From positions 6,790,501-6,854,500 of the forward strand of contig NZ_JAQNDO010000001.1 of NCBI RefSeq assembly GCF_028369105.1: 64,000 nucleotides of DNA, given 5' to 3'. Of this stretch, positions 19,532-26,858 are shown piece by piece. The translations under genes and the position numbers were made by a program. The first letter of the stretch is position 1; each line of letters opens with the position of its first letter. The notes beneath the pieces were generated by a model. That model was not told the DNA's origin, did not search any database, and saw only the letters and a program-made list of their open reading frames with translations. The stretch is from Polyangium mundeleinium (lineage in GTDB: Bacteria > Myxococcota_A > Polyangia > Polyangiales > Polyangiaceae).

Positions 19532-20578
19532 TCAGAACAGCAGCGGGAGGCCGCCGGAAGCCTGGCAAGCCGGGACGCGCTCGGAGAGCCAATCGACGAT
19601 GGCAGCGTTCGTCTCCGGCGCGTTCGTGTGGAGCATGAACGAGTGCCCGGCGTCGGGGACGACGTGGAGCGCCTTGTCCGCCGACAAGGCGAAGAGGGCC
19701 AGCTCCAGCTCGCCGACGGGCACCCCCAAGAGGCTCGGGGGGAAAAGAAGGTCCTGCTCCGCGAGCACCAGAAGCACCGGCGCGGTGATGAGGCCCATGA
19801 CCAGCCGCGAGGGCTGGGAGCTGATGGTGAGGATCTCGCCCGAGGGCGTGAGCTCGGCCATCGCCGTGTCGAGGGCTACCACGGCCGGATCGGCGGCGGA
19901 GAGATTGTACATGTACTCGGTCCGTTGCTCGACCGTCCCGCCGAAGTACACATGGTCGGACAGCGCCGCGCGCACGGTGTCCCCCGTGGTGAAGTCCGCC
20001 AAGATGCGCGGCGTAAAGACGTGCGTGTAGCCGGTGGCGATGAGCACATCGACACCCCCGAAGAGGCCGGCCGTCAGCTCGGCGATCTCGGTGCCTGCCG
20101 AATGGCCCATGAGCCCCACCCGCGAGAACGCCATGGGCAAGGACGGCAGGGGCGTCTGGTACAGGCCGGTCCGGAGCTGCGTCACGATCTGTGACGTCAT
20201 CGCCGCGTAGGACTCGATCGTGAGGGTGTAGCCGTTGGGGCGATCCGACGCGCCATACCCCAGCTTGTCGATGGCGATCGCCGGGAAGCCCTGGGACGCG
20301 AGAGCACGCGCGACCGAATAGGTGTCTGGCTCATACGGGAAATCCCACGCCCAGGCGCCATACGAGAGGCCCGGGATGAGGAGCATCACCGATTTGCGAC
20401 ACTGAGGGGCGTTGGCCGGGAGATAAAGCTTGCCCCGCACCGTCCGGAGCATACCGAGCTCCAGGGGATTCGTGACGGTGAAGGACACGGACCGCACGGC
20501 CACCGAAGGGGTGGCGAGCGCTGGTGCCGGCGCGGCAATCAGCAGGGCCAAGGAGATGAGGAGGACGAGAATGCGCAT
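19532..20578 (-). CDS. Exported alpha/beta hydrolase
   Basis: A 348-residue secreted hydrolase. Residues 1-22 are a clean signal peptide ending in ALA. The fold markers are the oxyanion-type LLIPGLSYGAW, the nucleophile elbow GHSAG with Ser160, a likely acid in VLAEQDLLFPP, and the catalytic His in PDAGHSF. The C-terminus contains a Cys that may pair with the one near residue 60. Esterase or lipase activity is likely; the substrate is unknown. The start at 20578 is chosen because AGGAGCTCGTC precedes it and it gives the signal peptide; the longer frame is extra. It is divergent from the FG-GAP lipoprotein gene. Confidence 0.85.
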   Translation of the reverse strand: MRILVLLISLALLIAAPAPALATPSVAVRSVSFTVTNPLELGMLRTVRGKLYLPANAPQCRKSVMLLIPGLSYGAWAWDFPYEPDTYSVARALASQGFPAIAIDKLGYGASDRPNGYTLTIESYAAMTSQIVTQLRTGLYQTPLPSLPMAFSRVGLMGHSAGTEIAELTAGLFGGVDVLIATGYTHVFTPRILADFTTGDTVRAALSDHVYFGGTVEQRTEYMYNLSAADPAVVALDTAMAELTPSGEILTISSQPSRLVMGLITAPVLLVLAEQDLLFPPSLLGVPVGELELALFALSADKALHVVPDAGHSFMLHTNAPETNAAIVDWLSERVPACQASGGLPLLF

Positions 20579-20927
20579 GACGAGCTCCTGATAGTCAGAA
20601 AGATGGCTCCCCGATTGGACGAGCACCGTGAACGGATCGAACGGCAACGCAGCAGGCGCGGACGACCCAGGCTCGCCCCATGAGACCAAGAGAATAGTCG
20701 ACTTGCTAAAGGCCGAGAAGGGGGCGCGAGGCGGCGGAGCACATCACGGGCGCGAAATCATGCGATGCAACGCGCATGTTATGGTGTGGGGGGTCGTGGG
20801 TCTGTGCTTCGGAGGGGGGAGGGCGATCGAATGCGCGGATGGTGAGCGTGCTTCCGTGGTGAGGGGCTTCCCCACGACCCCCGGAGCCGAGTCGTGTAGA
20901 GTCGGCGCGCTACGGAGGAGGATACGG
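20579..20927. other. Intergenic region between divergent genes
   Basis: A 349-bp divergent spacer. It must hold promoters for the hydrolase (left) and the lipoprotein (right), but no convincing -35/-10 pair stands out. A small GGGG-CTT-CCCC hairpin lies near 20860-20875, and the right end carries the unusual GGAGGAGGAT ribosome site that fixes the GTG start at 20928. No further gene is visible. Confidence 0.5.
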
Positions 20928-23054
20928 GTGACGAGCATTCATCTTGCACGAAGGGTCGGAGCGTCGTTCGTCGCGGCGAGGTATATGGCGTTGTTCACGC
21001 TGACGGCCGCGGTCGCATGCGGCGGCACCGACGACACGACGCAGACGACGGGAAGCGCGGCCGGAGGCATGGGCGGCGCCGGCGGCATGGGCGGCGCCGG
21101 TGGTATGGGCGGCGATGGTGGTATAGGCGGCGCCGGCGGTATGGGCGGCGCCGGTGGTATGGGTGGCGCCGGCGGTATGGGCGGCGCCGGCGGTATGGGC
21201 GGCGCCGGCGGTATAGGCGGCGCCGGTGGTATGGGTGGCGCCGGCGGCATGGGCGGCGCCGGCGGCGCGAGGGTCGATTTCTGCACCGACCCTCCGCCTG
21301 CGGAGAGCGTCCCGTCGGACGCGGCGTGTCAGTTCACGGCGCCGCCAGGCGAGCTCAATCCCGTCGTGAAATGGCGCAAGGGCACCTTCGACGTGGCCCC
21401 TGGGTCCAACCAGGTCATTGTCACGCCGGTCGTCGGAAACCTCAACGACGACAATGGCGATGGTCAGGTCGACCCAAAGGACATCCCCGACATCGTGTTC
21501 ACCACGTATAGCGGCTCCACGGGATGGTTTGGCGAGGGATACCTTCGCGCGATCTCGGGCAAGGACGGCGCGGAGCTCTGGAGCGCGCCCGGACCACGAG
21601 GCGCTGCAGGCGTGGCCCTCGGTGATGCGGATCGAAACGGCTTGCCCGAGGTGTACACGATCAACAATGGGGGCCATCTGCTCGCGTTCGACCACCAAGG
21701 GATGCCCCTCTGGAGCTGCCCCGCGGGCGTCGGAGCGTATGGGTATCCCGCCATGGCCGACGCCGACGGTACGGGGAACGCCGAGATCCTGGCGGGGAAC
21801 ACCGTCTGCACCAGTGACGGGCAGGTGATGGTGAAGACGGCCCTCACGCACGACTGGTATTTCGGGGCCCTCGACTTCCACAGCCCCACGTCGTTTTTCG
21901 TCGATCTGGATCAGGACGGTACGATGGAAATCGTGAGCGGCGCAGGCGTGAGCCGGCTGGACGGGTCGACGTTGTGGACCGGGCCGGGCGGGCATGCCGC
22001 CGTGGCCAACTTCGACATCCCGGGCGCGGATCCAACCATGCCCGAGATCGTCGTCATTCACGCCGGCACGGTGTCCATCCTGCATCCGGGCGACGGAACC
22101 ACGTTATGGAGCCGCTCCGGGGTGCTCGGCGCCTACGGCGGCCCGCCCACCGTCGCCGATTTCGACGGGGATGGGAAGCCCGAGATCGGCGTCGCCGCGA
22201 GCGTGGTGTACGCGGTGCTGGATCCGGAGGAGGCGGATGGAGTCCTCTGGACGGCGCCCATCCAGGACAACACCTCGTTCGTCACGGGCTCGTCCGTCTT
22301 CGATTTCAATGGCGACAACAAGGCGGAGGTGGTCTACGCGGACGAGCAGACCTTGTGGATTTTCGATGGATCCACGGGCACGGTCGTCGCGCAGATGCCC
22401 GAGCACGTGAGCGCGACGTACCACGAGTATCCCGTCATGGCGGACGTCGACGCCGACGGCCACGCGGACATCGTCCTCGCGTCCAACAACGGGTATTTTG
22501 CCGGGCCGTGGACGGGCATCACCGTGCTGTCGGGCGCCAGCAACGACTGGGCCACGGGCCGGCCCGTCTGGAACCAGCACGCCTACCACATCACGAACGT
22601 GGACGACGACCTGCGTATCCCCGCGAAGGAGATGCCTCACTGGCTCGGGCGCAACTCGTTTCGCGAGGGCGGCTTCAGCGCGCTCGGCGCGCTCGTCGCG
22701 CCCGACCTCGTGCCCGTCGTCTTCGCCAGTTGCAGCGAAGGTTGTCCCGCGTCGGGCCGGTTCGTCTTCCGCGTGGAAAACCAAGGCGCCGGCGCCGCGC
22801 CGGTGGGGCTCTCCTGGGCCCTTCAAGGTGTGGCGCAAGACGGGACGAGGACCTTGCTCGCGTCCGGCAAGCTCGACGAACCGCTCGCGCCCGGTTGGTC
22901 CTCGAAGCCCCTGGAAGCGACCGTCGAGGCCAGCGCGGCCGCGGGGTTCGTGAGCCTCGTGCTTTTGGTCGACGACGATGGCGCCGGCAACGCCCTCGCA
23001 AGCGAATGCGTGGAGAAGAACAACGAGCTCATGCTCCCGGCGATCTGCCCCTGA
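20928..23054 (+). CDS. FG-GAP/VCBS-repeat lipoprotein with Gly-rich linker
   Basis: A 708-residue exported lipoprotein. The lipobox TAAVAC is near residue 26-31. A linker of about 70 residues is built from GGMGGAG-type units (residues about 45-118). The body (about 120-560) is a beta-propeller made of VCBS/FG-GAP repeats with calcium-loop patterns such as DFDGDGKPEIGV, DADGTGNAEI and DVDADGHADI. The last 120 residues (LVPVVFASC...VEKNNELMLPAICP) form a CARDB-like immunoglobulin-type domain with Cys pairs. It is probably displayed on the cell surface, the linker acting as a spacer. The GTG start at 20928 is preceded by GGAGGAGGATACG. Confidence 0.85.
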   Translation: MTSIHLARRVGASFVAARYMALFTLTAAVACGGTDDTTQTTGSAAGGMGGAGGMGGAGGMGGDGGIGGAGGMGGAGGMGGAGGMGGAGGMGGAGGIGGAGGMGGAGGMGGAGGARVDFCTDPPPAESVPSDAACQFTAPPGELNPVVKWRKGTFDVAPGSNQVIVTPVVGNLNDDNGDGQVDPKDIPDIVFTTYSGSTGWFGEGYLRAISGKDGAELWSAPGPRGAAGVALGDADRNGLPEVYTINNGGHLLAFDHQGMPLWSCPAGVGAYGYPAMADADGTGNAEILAGNTVCTSDGQVMVKTALTHDWYFGALDFHSPTSFFVDLDQDGTMEIVSGAGVSRLDGSTLWTGPGGHAAVANFDIPGADPTMPEIVVIHAGTVSILHPGDGTTLWSRSGVLGAYGGPPTVADFDGDGKPEIGVAASVVYAVLDPEEADGVLWTAPIQDNTSFVTGSSVFDFNGDNKAEVVYADEQTLWIFDGSTGTVVAQMPEHVSATYHEYPVMADVDADGHADIVLASNNGYFAGPWTGITVLSGASNDWATGRPVWNQHAYHITNVDDDLRIPAKEMPHWLGRNSFREGGFSALGALVAPDLVPVVFASCSEGCPASGRFVFRVENQGAGAAPVGLSWALQGVAQDGTRTLLASGKLDEPLAPGWSSKPLEATVEASAAAGFVSLVLLVDDDGAGNALASECVEKNNELMLPAICP

Positions 23055-23099
23055 ACCGGCGGGGTGGGCTTGACAAGGGGAGGGGGTTGGGCTCGCCCC

Positions 23100-23290
23100 C
23101 CGACATCTCCGGATGTTCGCGGCCTAGAACATCGATCGGTTTGACAACCGCTCGATGTTCTAGGCTTCTTTCGTCCCGAGGGGGACGCCTCGCGTCCCCC
23201 CTCTCGTCCGGGCAAAGCCCGGCCGATTCACCCCCCGAGGCGAGCTCGCTTCGCGATCTCGCAGAACGCCGAACCGTTCGGCGCTCCAGC
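23100..23290. repeat. Cluster of hairpin-forming palindromes
   Basis: Within about 190 bp are: a 44-bp stem-loop at 23122-23165 (outer arms GCCTAGAACATCGA, inner arms CGGTT/AACCG), a GGGGGACGC-CTC-GCGTCCCCC hairpin near 23178-23198, CCGGGC-AAA-GCCCGG near 23207-23221 and CGCCGAA-CCG-TTCGGCG near 23268-23284. It sits between the lipoprotein gene and an M20 peptidase gene on the same strand. The first stem is followed by TTCTTTC and could terminate the upstream transcript. So many distinct perfect stems suggests a mobile or structured repeat element and not a single terminator. Confidence 0.7.
23122..23165 (+). terminator. 44-bp stem-loop downstream of lipoprotein gene
   Basis: Perfect 14-bp outer arms (GCCTAGAACATCGA and complement), a mismatched pair, then 5-bp inner arms CGGTT/AACCG around a TGAC loop, with TTCTTTC following. 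It is 68 bp past the stop of the FG-GAP lipoprotein gene. It is the best candidate for an intrinsic terminator here, although the T-tract is broken. Confidence 0.5.
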
Positions 23291-23406
23291 TCGATCCGCC
23301 TCCTCGGCCCGCCGCCCACCCGCCCGTTCGCCCGCGCTTCACGTGGCTCCGCTCGTTCGGGCGCTTCGACTTGGAAGGGAGTGCGGGAATGGTAGGATGC
23401 TCGGCC

Positions 23407-24489
23407 ATGGATCCCGCCGCCCTGCTCGCCGAGCTCATCCGACACCGCACCGACAACCCCGGGGGCGACGAGCCGTCGATCTGCCGCATGCTCTCGCGCG
23501 CGCTCGCCGAGCTCGGCGCGGACGAGGTCAGCGTCGTCGAGGTGCCGCGCGCCGAAGGCACGGGCGCGTACGTGGCCGCACGCTGGGGCGAGCCGCAGAC
23601 GATCATCAACGCGCACGTCGACACGGTGCCCGCGAACAGCGGGTGGACCGTGGATCCGTGGGAAGGCGTGGTCACGGCAGATCGCGTGATCGGGCTCGGC
23701 GCGGCGGACACGAAGGGCGCGATCGCCGCGACGCTCGTCGCGCTGGAAGGCAAGAAGCCGCGCAACGTGGGCGTGGTCTTCTCCGGCGACGAGGAGCGGA
23801 CGGGCACGTGCATCCGGCATTTCCTGGCGAGCCCGTGGGCCCAGGTCGTGAAGCGCGCCGTGGTCTGCGAGCCGACGGGGCGCACGGTGGGCGTGCGGCA
23901 CCGCGGCTGCGTGGCGCTCTCGGCCGAGGTGCTGGGTCGCGGGGGCCACTCGTCGGGCGCCGATCACATGCCGAAGCCGGTCGTCACGATGGCTCGGCTC
24001 GCGGTGGGGCTCGACGAGATCGGCAGGCGCTGGCTCGATCGCGGGCCCGCCGACATGAAGGGGCTCTGCATGAACGTGGCCTCCATCGAGGGGGGCGTCG
24101 CGTTCAACGTGGTGCCGAACCGGGCCTCGCTCACGTTCTCGGTGCGGCCGCCGCCCGGGTTCGACACGGCGGCCTTCGAGGCCGAGCTCGCGGCGAACGC
24201 GCGCGCGGCAGGCGAGGGCATCGAGACGCGGACGGTGCTGTCGATGTCACCCTTCGAGACCCGCGACGTGGCCCCGTTCCGCGCGCTCCTCGGCTCGCTG
24301 CCCCGCGCCGAGTCGACGCTCCCGTTCTGGACCGAGGCCGCGCTCTTCTCCAGCGCGGGCATCGATTCGGTGGTGATCGGCCCCGGCGACATCGCGCAGG
24401 CGCATGCCCCAGACGAATTCGTGACGAAGAGCGACCTCGAATGGGCCGTGGAAGTCTTCAGCCAGGTGATCGCGCGCGCGTCTGCTTGA
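23407..24489 (+). CDS. M20 family metallopeptidase (ArgE/DapE-like)
   Basis: A 360-residue zinc amidohydrolase of the M20 family. Visible active-site elements: HVDTVP (metal His and neighbouring Asp), GLGAADTKG (bridging Asp), SGDEERTG (catalytic Glu pair), CEPTGR, and the C-terminal AHAPDEFV that supplies the last metal His. The dimerisation lid domain holds RGGHSSG and the SIEGGVAFNVVPN stretch. It is probably an N-acyl-amino-acid or succinyl-diaminopimelate-type deacylase; acetylornithine deacetylase is the closest guess by motif spacing. A start at 23407 is chosen, with a second ATG 18 bp upstream possible. No arginine genes are adjacent. Confidence 0.85.
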   Translation: MDPAALLAELIRHRTDNPGGDEPSICRMLSRALAELGADEVSVVEVPRAEGTGAYVAARWGEPQTIINAHVDTVPANSGWTVDPWEGVVTADRVIGLGAADTKGAIAATLVALEGKKPRNVGVVFSGDEERTGTCIRHFLASPWAQVVKRAVVCEPTGRTVGVRHRGCVALSAEVLGRGGHSSGADHMPKPVVTMARLAVGLDEIGRRWLDRGPADMKGLCMNVASIEGGVAFNVVPNRASLTFSVRPPPGFDTAAFEAELAANARAAGEGIETRTVLSMSPFETRDVAPFRALLGSLPRAESTLPFWTEAALFSSAGIDSVVIGPGDIAQAHAPDEFVTKSDLEWAVEVFSQVIARASA

Positions 24490-24521
24490 CGTGACGCTTG
24501 ACGTGACGCGGCATTCTCGGC

Positions 24522-24785
24522 TCAGCCGCCTTTCCGGAAATCGACGCGACGCACGCGGGCGCCCTGCTTGAGGCGGATCCCGCTCTCGGGGACGGGCTCC
24601 TCGACGTCCTCGTCACGCCCGCGCGCCTCCGCCGCGGGAGAACCCCCGGGCCGGGACGAGCGCCGCAGGCTCGTCGCTTCCTCGGACGTCTCCGCGCCTT
24701 TGCCGCCCGAGAGCCACAACTTCCCCACGATTCCTGCGAGGACCACGGTGCCGAGGACAACGAGTTCGCTGTGCGGAAAGCCCAT
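24522..24785 (-). CDS. Small single-pass membrane protein
   Basis: An 87-residue protein with an N-terminal hydrophobic helix (ELVVLGTVVLAGIVGKLWL) and a hydrophilic, Arg/Glu-rich tail with acidic (GRDEDVEEPVPESG) and basic ends. The ATG at 24785 follows a CGGGAGGAGTG ribosome site. The function is unknown. It looks like a signal-anchor protein whose tail would face the cytoplasm or the periplasm depending on topology. It stands alone on the minus strand, beyond the ends of the M20 gene. Confidence 0.65.
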   Translation of the reverse strand: MGFPHSELVVLGTVVLAGIVGKLWLSGGKGAETSEEATSLRRSSRPGGSPAAEARGRDEDVEEPVPESGIRLKQGARVRRVDFRKGG

Positions 24786-24956
24786 GGAAACACTCCTCCC
24801 GTTGCGCGGGGAGAGCACACGCGCGCCACGAATAGGACTCCGCCCAACCCGATGATCAAGCGTGATCGGGGGCATTGTGCGGGGAACGTTCACTCTACGT
24901 CGTTCCGCCGTCCTTTGCTACACATTTCTTGACGAGCTCGGTCGTGGCTCAATGCG

Positions 24957-25520
24957 TCACGATAGGAGCATCATCGGCGCGCGGATCGCGTCGCGGGTGG
25001 TCACGCCGCAGAGCATCTCGACGAGGGTGAGGGCAAACAAAAAGGTCGTCCCCGGGCCCTGGCTCGTCACGAGAGACCCGTCGATCACGACGGCCTCGCC
25101 CTCGTGTTTGCCGTGCCGCGCGACGATCTCGCGCACGGAGGGATGGCACGTCATGCGGCGCCCCGCGAACACGCCATGCGCGGCGAGCGCGATCGGCGCC
25201 GCGCAAATGGCCGCGACCAGGCGGCCCGCTTCGGCCTGCGCGCGGAGGAGCGCGCCCACCTCGGGCGATGCGGCGAGCCGATCGGCGCCGCCCTTGCCAC
25301 CGGGCAAAACCACGACGTCAAACGAGCCCGTCACCTCGGCAAGGGCCACGTCGGGCACGATACGGACGCCACGGCTGCAACAGACCGGCGACGCGCCGTC
25401 GATCCCGGCCAGGACGACCTCGATCGAGGCGCGGCGGAGGACGTCAACGCTGATGGTGGCTTCCATTTCCTCAGCCTCTTCGGCGAGGAGGACGAGGGCG
25501 CGGGGCGTCTTGGGGTTCAT
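24957..25520 (-). CDS. DJ-1/PfpI family protein
   Basis: A 187-residue protein very close in layout to the DJ-1 branch: AEEAEEMEATISVDVLRRA at the N-terminus supplies the conserved Glu, PDVALAEV and FDVVVLPGGKGGADRL form the core, and AAICAAPIAL contains the redox Cys106. The tail SLVTSQGPGTTFLFALTLVE matches too. Family members act as glyoxalase/deglycase-like or oxidative-stress sensor proteins; without data I would call it a stress-related DJ-1 protein. The Met start used is 25520; another Met lies six residues upstream. The EthD gene lies just upstream on the same strand. Confidence 0.88.
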   Translation of the reverse strand: MNPKTPRALVLLAEEAEEMEATISVDVLRRASIEVVLAGIDGASPVCCSRGVRIVPDVALAEVTGSFDVVVLPGGKGGADRLAASPEVGALLRAQAEAGRLVAAICAAPIALAAHGVFAGRRMTCHPSVREIVARHGKHEGEAVVIDGSLVTSQGPGTTFLFALTLVEMLCGVTTRDAIRAPMMLLS

Positions 25521-25551
25521 GGCCTGAGAATGGGACACAGGGGGCCGCGCG

Positions 25552-25857
25552 TCAGCAGATCCGGCTGATTTGCAGCGTGGGCTTCAAATCCGTGTAATGG
25601 GGCAAGTCCGCGTTGATCTCGCGGCCGTGCTGGGCGATGCCGCGCTGAAAATCCTCGATCGCGTCGAACGTCATGGACGCGATGACGACGAACGGAGGGG
25701 GCGCGCCATTGCGGGGGAGGCCCTCGGCGACCTCCGCGCTCTTCAAGCCGAACGGTCCGAGCAAGGACCTCACCATCGGCATGTGCTTTTGCACGTAGTA
25801 GTCGAGGTCGAAGCGCTTGCCCTCTTCGTGCGGGTACAGGATGGTGACGCGGTACAT
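25552..25857 (-). CDS. EthD family protein
   Basis: A 101-residue EthD-type ferredoxin-like alpha/beta barrel protein. It shows the family's opening MYRVTILYPH, the acidic-basic FDLDYYVQKHMPMVRSLLGPFGL segment with the conserved histidine, and FVVIASMTFDAIEDFQRG. EthD proteins are small dimers found beside oxidoreductases or in degradation clusters, where their exact role is poorly known. A good GAGGAGG ribosome site precedes the ATG at 25857. The DJ-1 gene begins 31 bp past its stop on the same strand, so the two may be cotranscribed. Confidence 0.82.
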   Translation of the reverse strand: MYRVTILYPHEEGKRFDLDYYVQKHMPMVRSLLGPFGLKSAEVAEGLPRNGAPPPFVVIASMTFDAIEDFQRGIAQHGREINADLPHYTDLKPTLQISRIC

Positions 25858-25949
25858 ACGGCGGCCTCCTCGGTGCTCGGGGTATCCATACCACGGACGA
25901 GCGCGGCGCGCGGCGGCGTCGCGATCGAGCCCACGGGCGCCCGGATCGG

Positions 25950-25978
25950 TTGACACACGTCCGTCGGGTGGGATACGT
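25950..25978 (+). promoter_or_regulatory. Sigma-70-like promoter ahead of the GNGG lipoprotein
   Basis: A consensus TTGACA at 25950-25955, then 17 bases, then ATACGT (or TACGTT with an 18-base spacer), about 45 bp before the lipoprotein ATG. The -35 box is perfect, which is rare in such GC-rich DNA; the -10 match is partial. Confidence 0.5.
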
Positions 25979-26024
25979 TTCCGTCCTACCTGTGAGCATA
26001 CTCTCACGGGAAGGAGCAAATAGA

Positions 26025-26849
26025 ATGAATCTTCCCCTGCGACGAATCTCGATCGTGGCCCCGATGCTCGTGATGCTGGCGTGCTTCGCCGGATGCGGAG
26101 AGGACAACCCCGACGACACCAGCGGCAACGGCGGCACCGCGGGCAGCGGCGCGTCCGGCGGCAACGGCGGCAGCGGCGGCAACGGTGGCGACGGCGGCAA
26201 CGGCGGCGACGGCGGCATGGGGGGTGGCAACGGCGGCAACGGCGGCAACGGCGGCAACGGCGGCAACGGCGGCAACGGCGGCAACGGCGGCAACGGCGGT
26301 GGCACCCCCGTCGACTGCAACAACGGCAAGGTCGTCGACGAGGAGGACGACACGAAGCGTTGCGTCAACGTGACCAATCTCGTGACCGAGATCCAGGCGC
26401 CGGCCAGCGTGGTGTGGGCCGACAAGGTGGTCGAGTTCTCGTCCCAGTATGGAACGACGGAGTATGCGGCCACGCAGGCCCTCGGCGCGCCGGACGTCTA
26501 TCCCGCCGGCGCCGACGAGCCCAAGGCCTGGGCGACGCTCGGCCTCGACAACCCGAACGAGTTCCTGACCGTGAGCTTCAATCCCCCCGTGATCGGCGAA
26601 GCCGTGTGGGTCTACGAGACGTACAACCCGGGCGCCATCTCGAAGATCACGATCACCACGAGCGAAGGCGACGAGGTGATTTACCAGAATGCCGCGCCCG
26701 CGAGCATCGGGGCCTGCGCGCACATCCGCTCCGCGCCGACCAAGACCTGCGCGCCCATCTCCGCCGTGCGCATCGACCTCGCGTCCGACAAGGTGGACGG
26801 CTGGAACGAGATCGACGCGGTCGGCATCCTGCCCCCGAGCGCGCCCTGA
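26025..26849 (+). CDS. Lipoprotein with GNGG-repeat linker and galactose-binding-like domain
   Basis: A 274-residue lipoprotein. The lipobox CFAGC is near residue 25, followed by a linker of repeated GGNGGN units (about residues 36-92). The folded part (about 100-274) is beta-rich; phrases such as LGAPDVYPAGADEPKAWATLG and LTVSFNPPVIGEAVWVYETY resemble discoidin/galactose-binding-like surface domains, with a Cys pair near the end. It is likely surface-exposed. The start at 26025 follows GGGAAGGAGC. It ends 9 bp from the convergent metalloprotease stop. Confidence 0.8.
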   Translation: MNLPLRRISIVAPMLVMLACFAGCGEDNPDDTSGNGGTAGSGASGGNGGSGGNGGDGGNGGDGGMGGGNGGNGGNGGNGGNGGNGGNGGNGGGTPVDCNNGKVVDEEDDTKRCVNVTNLVTEIQAPASVVWADKVVEFSSQYGTTEYAATQALGAPDVYPAGADEPKAWATLGLDNPNEFLTVSFNPPVIGEAVWVYETYNPGAISKITITTSEGDEVIYQNAAPASIGACAHIRSAPTKTCAPISAVRIDLASDKVDGWNEIDAVGILPPSAP

Positions 26850-26858
26850 CCCAGGCCG

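Noticed and set aside
24485-24508. A direct repeat CTTGACGTGACG after the M20 gene as a regulatory operator
   Set aside because: Only two copies, overlapping a stop codon, with no promoter nearby; probably local duplication.
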